A stretch of DNA of 64,000 nucleotides, from assembly GCF_050003625.1 (NCBI RefSeq), contig NC_134401.1, positions 69,110,537-69,174,536 of the forward strand. The letters are read 5' to 3'. Below are positions 10,716-21,007 of this stretch, one piece after another. The notes under the pieces were generated by a model. The model did no database searches. It was not told where the DNA came from and saw only the letters and a list, made by a program, of their open reading frames with translations. Numbering within the stretch: position 1 is the stretch's first letter; each line of letters opens with the position of its first letter. This DNA is from Haematobia irritans. Lineage: Eukaryota; Arthropoda; Insecta; Diptera; Muscidae. A program made the translations under genes and the position numbers.

Positions 10716-11040
10716 GATGTTCATCTGGTGGCTGCCAAACACATACACACTCACATAGATATATGCTCGCATTACTACAACAACAACAATAATGACAATA
10801 GACAATAATGAAATGAGAATGCAGAATAACAAAGCAAAGGGGTTGCTATTCTATGAGAGAGTAAGAACTAACATTTCGGTAAGCAAACAAAAGAACATAA
10901 ACGAAATTCAGGAAAATACTAGAAAATGAATAGATGATTCCAACAAGTGATAGCGAAATTTTATCGTTACAATTTGAATTTTTAAATTAACGGAAACTAA
11001 TTTAAATAAACTTATATCTATAATTATCAAATTCGTAACA

Positions 11041-11365
11041 ATATATAAATAAATAAATAAATATACTCATCCCAGCATATATGCCAGTCAGTGGCTGCGC
11101 AGTGTTAATTCGAGCAAAATCATCATTTATTATTAATATTTACAGTACTGCTAATATTGTGATTTTTCCTACCAATTCCAATATTTTTTTATTTCCATTT
11201 TGATTTGCTGTCCAGAGCGTTTCTGAACTTGTTACCATAATAATTTGATTTGGCACAAACATTGCTTTTCGTCACAGTTTTTCTTGCAGATTTGTATAAC
11301 TCATATATATCATCTGTTTTAAATCGTTTCTATCTTTCAAAGGCAGAATCCCTACAAGCAATTTG
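11041..11365 (-). pseudogene. LINE ORF2 piece before the RT domain (left of the foldback)
   Basis: The minus-strand frame has IACRDSAFER, a stop (TAG where a tryptophan codon is expected), then KRFKTDDIYELYKSARK and YYGNKFRNALDS. This is the helical linker that precedes RT in CR1/Jockey elements (pattern RD-A-----K-Y---R----I--AK--Y). Its first codon continues directly from KHQ on the other side of the foldback insertion. It ends against the Gypsy-A LTR. Confidence 0.75.
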
Positions 11366-12881
11366 CAGCCTATTTCTGATATCCGAACGAAAACAATTGC
11401 GAACGAACGGCAGTCACTCACTTTCGTCTAGAATTGGGTTTCTCTAACTTCCTTTCGTTCGTTCGCATGGCTTACGTTACTGTCAAATGCTAGCATTACC
11501 AGATCTGCATTATTCCAATTTCCTGAAAAAGGTCCATACATTTTAAAAATGATTTTCCATAAAATTCAATCTGGCATCGCCGTTCATTTGGCAAACATTT
11601 CCCGCTTTTGATATTTGGTTTAGCTCAATAATTTTTTTAACAAATTAGCCCGCGTAGAGAGATAAGAATTTGTATTTCCATATTTCTACAATAATTACAG
11701 TTCAGTTGTCCTTTTAATGAGTGTTTCATTCGAAATGTATGTGTTTGCTCGTGTTAGAATTTCCCTTAAACGGTCTCTATGGCGGTTATAAAGAAAAAAT
11801 AGATCGATATAATTAACTTTTATCACATATTTATAATAAAAGCTTTAATCAATTTATTAATTATTAACTTTTTCCTATTTATAAATGCCTTTTTCCACAA
11901 AACGAAAGGTCTTTACCAAGTGAGTGGTTTTGACATTTCAGTTCGTCAAAATGCGAACGAATCGAGTTAGAGAAACCCAAATTTAGAGCTTACGTTACGT
12001 CTTCGTTCGCATTGACTTTCGTTTCGATTTTCGTTTAGATACCCCTTAGAGAAACCAAAATCAGCTGTTTTTCGTTTTGTATGCGAACGAAGACTAGCAG
12101 CCTATTTCTGCTATCCGAATTCTAGTCTTCGTTCGCATACAAAACGAAAAACAGCTGATTTTGGTTTCTCTAAGGGGTATCTAAACGAAAGTCGAAACGA
12201 AAGTCAATGCGAACGAAGACGTAACGTAAGCTCTAAAATTGGGTTTCTCTAACTCGATTCGTTCGCATTTTGACGAACTGAAATGTCAAAACCACTCACT
12301 TGGTAAAGACCTTTCGTTTTGTGGAAAAAGGCATTTATAAATAGGAAAAACTTAATAATTGATAAATTGATTAAAGCTTTTATTATAAATATGTGATAAA
12401 GGTTAATTATATCGATCTATTTTTTCTTTATAACCGCAATAGAGACCGTTTAAGGGAAAGTCTAACACGAGCAAACATATACATTTCGAATGAAACACTT
12501 ATTAAAAGGACAACTGAACTGTAATTATTGTAGAAATATGGAAATACAAATTCTTATCTCTCTACGCGGGCTATTTTGTTAAAAAAAATTATTGAGCTAA
12601 ACCAAATATCAAAAGCGGGAAATGTTTGCCAAATGAACGGCGATGCCAGATTGAATTTTATGGAAAATCATTTTTAAAATGTATGGGCCTTTTTCAGGAA
12701 ATTGAAATAATGGAGATCTGGCAATGCTAGCATTTGACAGTAACGTAAGCCATGCGAACGAACGAAAGGAAGTTAGAGAAACCCAAATCTAGACGAAAGT
12801 GAGTGACTGCCGTTCGTTCGCAATTGTTTTCGTTCGGATATCAGAAATAGGCTGTAGAATTCGGATAGCAGAAATAGGCTG
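11366..12881. repeat. Foldback-like long inverted repeat (arms about 731 bp, loop 26 nt)
   Basis: 11366-12096 and 12123-12854 are nearly perfect inverted copies around a 26-nt loop. A further 27 bp at 12855-12881 repeats the loop sequence in inverse, so the outer ends are CAGCCTATTTCTG and its inverse. TTG is present on both sides (11363-11365 and 12882-12884), a 3-bp target duplication confirmed by the LINE coding sequence. The arms are dense in GAACGAA-type words. No ORF. Transcription would give a hairpin with a stem of more than 700 bp. Confidence 0.88.
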
Positions 12882-12884
12882 TTG

Positions 12885-13122
12885 ATGTTTGATTTCATTT
12901 TTGAACCAAGGGGGTTTTATGTTTGATAACTATAGGTTTCTGCGGTACACAAACATCAAAAATATAACATAAATTTTCCTGTAAGAATGTTAGTTGGTCA
13001 TCGACATCGAGAAGGTCGTAAATGTGGTCCCATTGAACAACATCAATCAGATGGTTCAGTTGAGTGTAATCAAGACGTTTAAAATCACGATAGGTATCAT
13101 GAGTATCCACGTTGTCAATGTA
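12885..13122 (-). pseudogene. LINE ORF2 piece after the endonuclease
   Basis: The minus frame reads WDHIYDLLDVDDQLTFLQENL, then VPQKPIVIKHK, the region between endonuclease and RT in CR1/Jockey elements. At the 3' end a frameshift in a run of five G (plus strand near 12910) moves the reading to PWFKNEIKHQ, which continues beyond the foldback. Upstream it joins the endonuclease piece across the mariner insertion. Confidence 0.75.
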
Positions 13123-13761
13123 AAGGGTGATACGGTCAAAATTTGGTCAATATAAACTTGACGTATTTCTTTCAAATTTGCATTTAAAAAACCTGAACAC
13201 CCCTCATTTTGAAGGTGTGTCAGTTGTCAAAATGCCGTCCAAGCAAGAAGAGCAGCGTATCAAAATTTTGCTCGCGCATCGCGAAAATCCGAGCTACTCG
13301 CACGTAAAGCTGGCAAAATCGCTAAAAGTTGCCAAATCAACCGTTACAAATGTAATTAAAGCGTTTGGGGAACGTTTGTCGACAGCCAGGAAGTCTGGAT
13401 CGGGGGGAAATCGAAAACCGGAAGCCGCTGAGACGACAAAGATAGTTGCCGGTAGTTTCAGGCGAAACCCTAACCTCTCTCTCCGAGATGCCGCAAATAA
13501 GCTGGGTGTATCGTCTACAACCGTGCATCGACGGCCAAAGTGCGATCCCGGAGGCTGTACACGACGATGCTGACGAAGTTTAACTGCATGGTAATGGACG
13601 ACGAAACCTACGTCAAAACCGACCGAAAGCCTAACTGAATATTTTTCCTGAATTTTATACTAATTGAACTTGAAAAAGAAATATAATTTGATTTTTTAAA
13701 TAAACGATTTCACCGATTTACACGTGTTTTCCCTTGACCAAATTTTGACCGTATCATCCTT
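13123..13761 (+). mobile_element. Tc1/mariner element, internally deleted, in LINE ORF2
   Basis: 639 bp with inverted ends AAGGGTGATACGGTCAAAAT and the matching inverse. TA is duplicated on both sides (13121-13122 and 13762-13763). It interrupts LINE coding sequence, which continues on either side. It contains only the N-terminus and a short catalytic scrap of the transposase, so it is non-autonomous. Confidence 0.92.
13232..13637 (+). pseudogene. mariner-type transposase remnant
   Basis: The ORF begins MPSKQEEQRIKILLAHRENP and holds the paired helix-turn-helix region (SLKVAKSTVTNVIKAF, then LSLRDAANKLGVSSTTVHR). After residue 110 the sequence jumps, in another frame, to VMDDETYVK, which contains the first catalytic Asp of Tc1/mariner transposases. 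Most of the catalytic domain is deleted. The product could at most bind TIRs and act as a competitor; that is inference. Confidence 0.85.
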
Positions 13762-14440
13762 TATGTGTCGTAGGTTAGAAACAATAGGTCATGTTTGGAA
13801 AAGGCTGGTGCACAGAGTTGGTCATACATCATAACTTTTGATCTCTGATTGACAAAGATAACATCTAATAGACTAGAGTTTGTGCTAGTGAAATGCGTGG
13901 GTTTTGAAGTGTTCACTAGGAGTAAGTCAAATGTTTGCATGGCAGTTGATAGTAAACTGGAATCCAGTAAGTTGCTATTGAAATCGCCGACTATGATGAC
14001 GTCATTGTAACTCAGAGAAATGTATTCGATTTCCTGCATTATCGAATCAAGAGGAATGCGATCATTGGGTCTGTACACACAAGCTATAAGAAGTTTGACA
14101 TTGGACTGAGGGACTAATTCAGCAAAAATATACTCAAATTGGGAGCCATTTGCAGATCTCAGTTTTATATTACAATTCAGAACATTTTTTACATAAATGG
14201 CAACGCCACCAGCATTAGAGAGTCTATCACGTCAATAAAGAGTATACCCATCCAGCCCATATAGATTATCATTTATCTGAGGATGAAACCAGGTTTCGGA
14301 AATTACGTCGACGTATGAGTTTATGAATAAATGCCGAAATTCATCCATCTTATCGTTTAAACTTTGGGCGTTTATATGCGTGATTTTAAGCCCATGTTTT
14401 TGCTTGGTTAATACTCTCAGTGCAGTTGGAACTTAAATTT
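13762..14440 (-). pseudogene. LINE ORF2 apurinic-like endonuclease domain
   Basis: The minus strand encodes an exonuclease-endonuclease-phosphatase domain. Blocks in order: ITHINAQSLNDKMDEFRHLF (start), ISETWFHPQI (E of the catalytic set), GGVAIYVKN, IACVYRPND, IIVGDFNSNLLDS (GDFN), LLDVIFVN and FSKHDLLFL (the final H). This domain nicks target DNA for target-primed reverse transcription. One stop interrupts it near 14237. At 13761 the coding sequence is broken by the mariner element. Confidence 0.85.
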
Positions 14441-14600
14441 GTTTGTCAATTTTACTAAAAGCAATGTTAAGTACATAACAATAAGTGCAACAGTTTGTGT
14501 TATATTTTATATAAATTGATACATAGTGATTGTTTTTAAATAATTTGTAATAATTTTGATAGTTAATTATAATTTTTGTATTTTTATTAAATAATTTATA
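14441..14600 (-). other. LINE spacer between ORF1 and ORF2, left half
   Basis: AT-rich sequence between the endonuclease start and the CACTCA insertion. Its last 75 bp resemble, imperfectly, the first 90 bp to the right of 44512. The spacer therefore either had a tandem repeat at the insertion point or two LINE copies are involved. Confidence 0.6.
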
Positions 14601-15087
14601 CACTCATAGAAAAAAGTCTGTTATTAATAGCAAACACTGTCTGCTGTTTTTCAGCTATTTTAGCAGTTTTTTTGCTAAAGGTGGGTATTAAGTTCGAGTT
14701 TAGCCGCTAAAATCTTCATTTTTCCACGATTACTTTTCTTAATTAATCCATTTTAAGGAATACAAACTTTGTGAACATTTGCTTTGGGCTATTCCCCACC
14801 AAGTTATAATAAAATTTGCAACAAATATGTATAAATTTTATGCCTTTTTTTACTGATTTAGTTTTCACTTTAGCGATTTTAGCGGCTAAACTCGAACTTA
14901 ATACCCACCTTAAAACAGAATACAATTTGTTATTTTGGAGCAGCAGACAAACTGCAGAAAAGTCAGTAGTTTGCTGAAATTTTCGCTGATGGGAATAAAA
15001 TTACTTCAAACCTTGAACATTTTTTTGGTTGATTTTTTGGTTACCTTTTATCATGAATATATAAATAAAATAATAATAAGAAATAAG
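14601..15087. repeat. Left end of the CACTCA segment, with a MITE
   Basis: 14601-14678 and 14911-15087 contain the TIR-like end and subterminal words such as CAGCAGACAAACTGCAG and TAGTTTGCTG. No gene seen. The MITE at 14679-14910 is inserted in it. Confidence 0.6.
14679..14910. mobile_element. MITE, 232 bp, TIR AGGTGGGTATTAAGTTCG, target TAA
   Basis: The inverted ends match perfectly for about 35 bp, starting AGGTGGGTATTAAGTTCGAG. TAA is duplicated at 14676-14678 and 14911-14913. A 3-bp TWA target points to the PIF/Harbinger group. Fragments of the same family lie in the three array units (near 22545, 26515, 31420) and near 7360. Confidence 0.88.
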
Positions 15088-15505
15088 TCAAAACAAGTCA
15101 ATTTACATTTTTGGAATATTTCAACCAAATTGGGTTTCTTCTTGGGGACATATAAGTCCATATCAGGAGGAAGATATATGTGGGAGCTACATCTAAATCT
15201 GAACCGATGTAAAATTAATTCTACTCCCTGTACAAAATTTAAAGCAAAATAAAGTAAAACTATGGCTCCTGGGACCATATGCGTACATTTCGGGCGATAG
15301 ATATATATGGGAGCTATATCTAAATCTGAATCGATTTCAACCAAATTTGGCATGCATAGCTATAATACTAACCGATTTCACCCAAATTCGGCACACTTTA
15401 CGAAACAGCCAATTGCACTCCTTGTGCAAAATTTAAAGTAAATCAGGCAGAAATTCTGGCTTCTGGGGCAATATTATTCCACAGTGTGGTGCAGGGTATA
15501 AAAAA
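15088..15505. repeat. Dispersed repeat R, short copy
   Basis: Contains GGGAGCTATATCTAAATCTG, ACCGATTTCAACCAAATTTGG-like and ACTCCCTGTACAAAATTT words and ends GTGGTGCAGGGTATAA. The same word set recurs at 38541-39737, 59203-59685 and 61197-62999. Coding potential is not evident. Confidence 0.75.
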
Positions 15506-15549
15506 ACTATTATATATTCTTATTGTCAATTGGAATTTTTATAGGTACC

Positions 15550-16318
15550 TGTTCAAAGTTCACTTGAACAGGGAATTCATACATATGGGTTCCACTGTGG
15601 ATTCATATGTTTGGGTTCCACTGTACATAGCGGACAACTTCAATTTTCGAAATTTCCTTTTGTCCTTCATTTGTTTATTTGGAATGTTTGGAATAGTGAT
15701 TGGAAAATCTCCGTTTAATGGGAAGATTCCAAACATTGACAAATGATCAAATGAAGTTAGTTGAATCTCGCGCGTCGACTATTGAAAATCGTTTTTCTCC
15801 GTTCTGCTCCCCCCGTAAAGTGAATTATCGGAAGTGCCAAGTGTGTGTTGTTTTTTTTTTTTGTCGTATAAACATTTATAATAAATAACAATAAACATTT
15901 AGTGAACAAACAACAGAAATAAAATAAAGATTTTTCTAGGAAGACGTTAATACAAAGTGACCCAACAAACATATAACACTGAGAACACAAGTGAAAGTGA
16001 TGGACACATACAACACAAAAGTGAAAGTGCTGGACACTAATAAAAACTATTGAATTAAAACTTAAACTAATCTTAATCCTCATATTGCACAATTCCCTGA
16101 ATTTTTATTGCACATCTTTGTTTTTATTGCACATTATTTTCCCTTTTTGTATTGCACATTGATTTCCCTTTCTATTGCACATTGTTATTGTTTTAAATAT
16201 AAGTGAAATTTCTATATGAATATTTTATTAAATAAAATTTTGTAAAATTTGAAACTAAATCTAATATCTTATTATTCCGAAAGGCAAAATATAGAAATTT
16301 TCGATTGCGCGCTAAACA
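15550..16318 (+). repeat. BEL 5' LTR (769 bp)
   Basis: TG...CA ends. It contains a cluster of ATTGCACAT words (five) at 16085-16190. The ORFs inside are the same in both LTRs and look accidental. Confidence 0.92.
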
Positions 16319-18170
16319 TTTGGTCCATTGCGAACCGGATCAAAAGTGAGTTTTTTAAATTGTTAAAAAACGTATCTCAAAAACGAAATTAATACCAGTC
16401 ACCCAATTTGTGACCGAGTTTGTGTTTGTCTTTTCCTTCATTTAATAAATTTCAAATTTATAAAATTTAATAATAGTGAAAAACAATAACAAATGTATGT
16501 GCAGTGATCATTTGTGTAATAAAAAGTACAAGTGCAAGTGCGACAGACATACGTGTATAAGTAAACCATCCAAAATAAGGGTGGGTTACATACAAACAAT
16601 ACTAAATGCATTAAATTGCAATATTTAAGTGTTTGTTGATATAAAAAGTTATTGTGGAAAAAATAATAGACAAAAAGTTAATTTGTTTGATGTTTTAATT
16701 TGTTTAATTTGTGGTGGTATTTATTGAAAAAATTACAAAAAAACAATTAAATAATATTCCAAGAAATTGGTGGAAAAGAAACAATTGAAAATATACATAC
16801 AAACAAGTGACAATTGACATAAAACACAAGCCGACCACTAACAAATTAAAACCAATAACAACAACAGGGTGCAACAAAGAAAATAAAACAAATTAAAATA
16901 ATTAAAATTGTTTTTGGTTAATAATTTGTGACAGTGAAAAAAAAAGAAAAATTTGTTAATAACAAATTGTGACACCGTCAAAATTTTACCGTGCAACTTG
17001 GAAAGAATTATAATAATTTGAAAAAAAATTTAGTTCGCATTTTCATATCTTTTAATCAATTTTATTTTTTTTGTAAAAATTTCATATCAAACCCAAGTTG
17101 AACAATAAATTTTTCGACACTAAAATAAAAAATTTTATTAATTGTGCATTTTTCAAAACCCAAATTATTTCGGTACGGTCGGATAATTATTAACAACAAT
17201 AAACTTTTGAAAAAACTGTACGTTTGGACCTTGGACTTTAAAAATTACCGCAATAACGGTCAATTTTCAACGTACAATAAAAAACTAAAGCTAAAGCAAA
17301 ATTTAAAAGACACTACAAAAAAAAAAATCCAATCGACCCAAAGCCAGCAACAAAATTTACATCAACAACAACACAAACGACGATCAAAAAGGCGCAAACA
17401 GGTAACAACAACAATCCCAGACCCACAAAAAATACATCGCAAAGTGAGTACCAATACATACAATAATATTTATTTCCATTCAATTCTTCGAAAACAATTT
17501 AATAATATAAAATTTAATTTTTCGCGAAAGGTTTTAAAATTTTCGGTGTACATTTTTTTTATAAAACTTTTCAAACAAAATCATCTTCGTGAAAATTTTA
17601 AAAATATGTTTCATAATTTTTTAATCAAAAAAAAATTTTTTTTTGAAAAATAATAAAATTAACATTGAACCTTTTCCGTTTTAATATTTTAAATTTAAAA
17701 ATTTAATTTAATATTTCAAAAAATTTTTAAAACTAAAAACAATTTTTTTTGCGGTTCAATTTTTTATTTTTTTTATAAATTTAACTGCGATTTTCATCAC
17801 ATACTAATTCGGTTGTAATTTATAAATTTGATTTCTGCGAAAATTTGAAAAATAAAAATAATTTTTCGTCATTTAGTTACAAATATCTATAAAAAATTGA
17901 ATAAATTTTTATTTTATTATTTCTTTATATATAATTTTAAAATTTTGTTTTCGCTTATAAATCTAGCTTTGACTCAATATCAAATTCTGACCCTTAATTG
18001 ACCCGGGGTTTTTTGTCGTGGTGGGAATTTATAAACAATTCTTTTTGACCGATTTGTCGAATTGACCCGGGGGTTTTTCATCGTTGTGGTTGGGTTTAAG
18101 GGAAGTGACCCGAATTTTTCTTCGGGGAAAATTTAACGAATCTAACCTATTCTTTGAAAACAAGAATTTA
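16319..18170 (+). other. BEL leader, no convincing gene
   Basis: It begins TTTGGTCCATTGCGAACCGG, in the place of a primer-binding site (TGGTCCATTGCG); I do not recognise the tRNA. The rest is 65-80 percent A+T with long A and T runs. An ORF at 17144-17653 is lysine/asparagine-rich and looks like a by-product of composition. A basic Gln-rich stretch near 17330-17410 might be a Gag remnant. Confidence 0.6.
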
Positions 18171-18874
18171 CTTTGGAATTGAAAATTTTCACTTTTGCAG
18201 AAATTGCTTGGCCAGGAGCCACCTGACACCAGATTGCCCAGTTGTGACGGGATGCCGAGAGTGCAGGATCAGGCACCATACCCTGCTTCATGGTGCTCCA
18301 CAACTGGAACCCGTCTTGGGAGTACCTTCGCCACAAATACCGCTGATCCAAGGCAATGCCGAGGAAATGATGCCAGAGGTTGAACTGCCGTATCACCGTT
18401 CTAACGTATTTCTACCGACGGCGGTGGTGAAGGTGGCAGATAATGACTGTGAGCGTTCGGGTTTTGTTGTGCCAATCCGCCCCAATCTCCCGCATAGCGT
18501 ACTCAGTGGTGACAAGATTTGGATTTCCCATAATTCGAAAGGGGGAACATCGGCTGGTGAGGATCGCTCTGCAATCTAGACACCCTAGTCAGCAGACGAT
18601 CTTCAAGGTGGATGCTGTTGTGACTAGGGATTTACCCCGGAGGGTATATTCGGAGGCGATATTAGAGGACCCAAGCGTGGGCTTTCAACATCCGATGGCT
18701 GACCGAGATATTCGGTCAAATGATCCCATAGACCTGGAAATCGGAGGGGACGTTTTTGCTTACCTCAGGCGACGGGACATATCCCTCACGGATCTCGGGG
18801 AAGTGTACGCCCAAAAAACACTTTTGGGGTACATATTTGCAGGACCCACAAATACAGTGACGCTACGAGAGTAA
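18171..18874 (+). pseudogene. BEL Gag zinc knuckles and protease region, broken
   Basis: Frame 1 (from about 18171) has CRNCLARSHLTPDC and CRECRIRHHTLLH, the paired zinc-binding motifs at the end of BEL/Pao Gag. VFLPTAVVKV follows, the usual start of BEL protease. Reading then continues in another frame: SRIAYSVVTRFGFPI, RKGEHRLVRIALQSRH, then IDLEIGGDVFAYL and YAQKTLLGYIFAGP, the end of the protease domain. The shift happens at about 18470, and the G run at 18540-18545 puts the tail of the first frame out as well. The catalytic DTG/DPG-type triad is not readable. Sequence jumps to the 3' LTR region after 18874. Confidence 0.85.
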
Positions 18875-18896
18875 GGTAAGAGCAGCACTTGGTCAC

Positions 18897-18910
18897 TGGG
18901 GGGGGCAGAA
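18897..18910 (+). promoter_or_regulatory. BEL polypurine tract
   Basis: GGGGGGGGCAGAA directly precedes the 3' LTR start TGTTCAAAG. Confidence 0.75.
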
Positions 18911-19689
18911 TGTTCAAAGTTCACTTGAACAGGGAATTCATACATATGGGTTCCACTGTGGATTCATATGTTTGGGTTCCACTGTACATAGCGGACAACT
19001 TCAATTTTCGAAATTTCCTTTTGTCCTTCATTTGTTTATTTGGAATGTTTGGAATAGTGATTGGAAAATCTCCGTTTAATGGGAAGATTCCAAACATTGA
19101 CAAATGATCAAATGAAGTTAGTTGAATCTCGCGCGTCGACTATTGAAAATCGTTTTTCTCCGTTCTGCTCCCCCCGTAAAGTGAATTATCGGAAGTGCCA
19201 AGTGTGTGTTGTTTTTTTTTCGTATAAACATTTATAATAAATAACAATAAACATTTAGTGAACAAACAACAGAAATAAAACAAAGATTTTTCTAGGAAGA
19301 CGTTAATACAAAGTGACCCAACAAACATATAACACTGAGAACACAAGTGAAAGTGATGGACACATACAACACAAAAGTGAAAGTGCTGGACACTAATAAA
19401 AACTATTGAATTAAAACTTAAACTAATCTTAATCCTAATATTGCACAATTCCCTGAATTTTTATTGCACATCTTTGTTTTTATTGCACATTATTTTCCCT
19501 TTTTGTATTGCACATTGATTTCCCTTTCTATTGCACATTGAATTATTGCACATTGTTATTGTTTTAAATATAAGAGAAATTTCTATATGAATAATTTATT
19601 AAATAAAATTTTGTAAAATTTGAAACTAAATCTAATATCTTATTATTCCGAAAGGCAAAATATAGAAATTTTCTATTGCGCGCTAAACA
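18911..19689 (+). repeat. BEL 3' LTR (779 bp)
   Basis: Nearly identical to 15550-16318. It has an extra ATTGCACATTGAATT unit near 19545 (six ATTGCACA words against five) and a shorter T run near 19215. The right flank GTACC repeats the left flank. Confidence 0.92.
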
Positions 19690-20084
19690 GTACCCTTGGA
19701 CTTGGAAAATACCATATACTTTCAACATTATTCCAAATAGTGACTGAACTATGGCGAATGGTGTTCCTAAAACCATCTATTTTCACAATTATTTATAAAC
19801 CTAACTTATCAAATTTTCTAGCAAAATAAAGCTAGCATTTAGATTTAAATTGTTTCGGCTCATATGTACTGGCAGAAATTAAAGTATGTGGCCATTGTAA
19901 AACCTAGAAATGCAAGGCAGGACGTATATTCTCTTCTTCGAAAAGAAATCTATGTTTCTTAAAAAGTTATTTTGATAATGAAAGAAACTTTTAATTTGTT
20001 TTATTATAAATTAGAGGCTGTTTATTGTTTTCATATTTTTTCCATTTTTTCTTCCAATTGCCAAATGAGATCACCTTCGAGGTA
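19690..20084. other. No feature recognised
   Basis: Sequence interrupted by the BEL insertion. It joins 15506-15549 on the other side. AT-rich; short ORFs only. Confidence 0.4.
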
Positions 20085-20380
20085 TAGGTTTGGTGGCAGC
20101 CCGATGTATCAGGCTCACTCAGACTATTCAATCCATTGTGATACCACATAGATGAACTTCTTTCTTATCACAGAGTGCTGTCCGATTCCATTTAAGCTCA
20201 ATGACAAGGGACCTACTGATTATATCCGAGTGAAACCATTTAGAGGAGCTTTCAAACACTCAGAAATGTCACCGGCATTACTGAGGTGGGATAATCCACC
20301 GCTGAAAAACTTTTTGGTGTTAGGTCGAATCAGGAATCGATCCTACGACCTTGTGTATGCAAGGCGGGCATGATAACCAG
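20085..20380 (-). repeat. LOA-type LINE 3' end fragment plus tRNA-like SINE, degenerate
   Basis: 20085-20155 is the inverse of the 3' end of the LINE at 58950-59020 (GTGATACCACA and GGCTCACTCAGACTATTCA in common). 20165-20380 matches the SINE at 38265-38514: on the minus strand the tRNA-like 5' end has a B box GGATCGATTCC (one mismatch to GGTTCGANNCC) and the anticodon-arm-like GCCCGCCTTGCATACACAAGG. Confidence 0.75.
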
Positions 20381-21007
20381 GTATATCCTTGTAGCGAAAT
20401 TACCCGTATAGGAGCATGGGTTTTGTTGCTTGTGTGGCACCTATCCCTGTTCTTCATAGCAAATGTTGCCTTGGATCAAAATAATCCATCTACGGTCATA
20501 AAAAAACAACTTCCGCAGTGACACCAAACAGTCACAAGTTCATTATGGAGGCATTCTTGGCTTTTGTGATCCTCCGTTGCGGACATTTTGATCCAATAGT
20601 ATTCCACCATTTCTTGTGAATATTAACAATAGTTTATCTCTCTCTTGTTAACTATACAAAACAAAGTTTTCTTCTTCTTTTTATTTTGTCATATGTTACT
20701 GAATCCCTAATATAAACGCGTGCTACGAATAAATGGACTCTTTACATTATTACATTTCTTTTGATGTATAAAGCTTATTACTAAGTTCATTTATGGTATA
20801 TAAAATATATGGGTACTTATATTTTAGTTGTTAATCGGCATCACAATTACACAGACCTAAGATGACATTTAACCCTAGAAAGCTTATCCTAGTGGAAGTC
20901 ACGGATAAGCTAATCATACGTCTGTGGGACGTATCATAGTTTGTTATCATGTGTACAAAATTTGCAGGATTTTTTTTAAATGTTTGTACTTACACCGATT
21001 CTATATA
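20381..21007. other. No gene recognised
   Basis: Unique-looking sequence in this window. A short inverted pair around 20880-20930 (AAGCTTATCC...GGATAAGCT) is the only local structure I noticed. Confidence 0.4.

Larger units (their letters stand above)
1..11040 (-). mobile_element. Gypsy-A: Ty3/gypsy LTR retrotransposon, left LTR cut by window edge
   Basis: Read on the minus strand, the order is 5' LTR (8561-11040, swollen by an insertion), primer-binding site, broken gag, protease-RT-RNase H, integrase, polypurine tract and 3' LTR. The LTR ends are TGTTACG and CGTAACA. In the part visible in both copies (about 457 bp after removing the insertion) I count about two differences, so the insertion is young. 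Even so, gag and pol carry several indels, and gag is interrupted by a 3-kb element. There is no env-like ORF between integrase and the 3' LTR. The right edge abuts LINE sequence at 11041. The left target-site copy lies outside the window, so the TSD cannot be checked. Confidence 0.93.
8561..11040 (-). repeat. Gypsy-A 5' LTR with nested insertion
   Basis: The LTR proper is 8561-8844 plus 10716-11040, about 605 bp. It is interrupted by a 1,871-bp element flanked by GA. Both ends carry the 7-bp inverted TGTTACG/CGTAACA. Confidence 0.92.
15550..19689 (+). mobile_element. BEL/Pao LTR retrotransposon, deletion derivative
   Basis: Two direct LTRs (15550-16318 and 18911-19689) start TGTTCAAAG and end GCTAAACA. 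They are flanked by a perfect 5-bp duplication GTACC (15545-15549 and 19690-19694). The inside is only 2.6 kb: a long leader, then a piece of Gag/protease reaching directly to the polypurine tract. RT, RNase H and integrase are missing. Full BEL elements are usually 6-9 kb. The LTRs differ by few changes, so the deleted form was probably mobilised in trans. Confidence 0.93.

Noticed and set aside
16319..16345. Assigning a specific tRNA to the BEL primer-binding site
   Set aside because: The sequence TGGTCCATTGCG after the LTR fits the position, but I cannot match it to a tRNA with confidence.
17144..17653. 169-codon ORF in the BEL leader
   Set aside because: Composition (K, N, F, I) follows the AT-rich sequence; no domain. 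Only the basic Gln-rich middle might be a Gag remnant.
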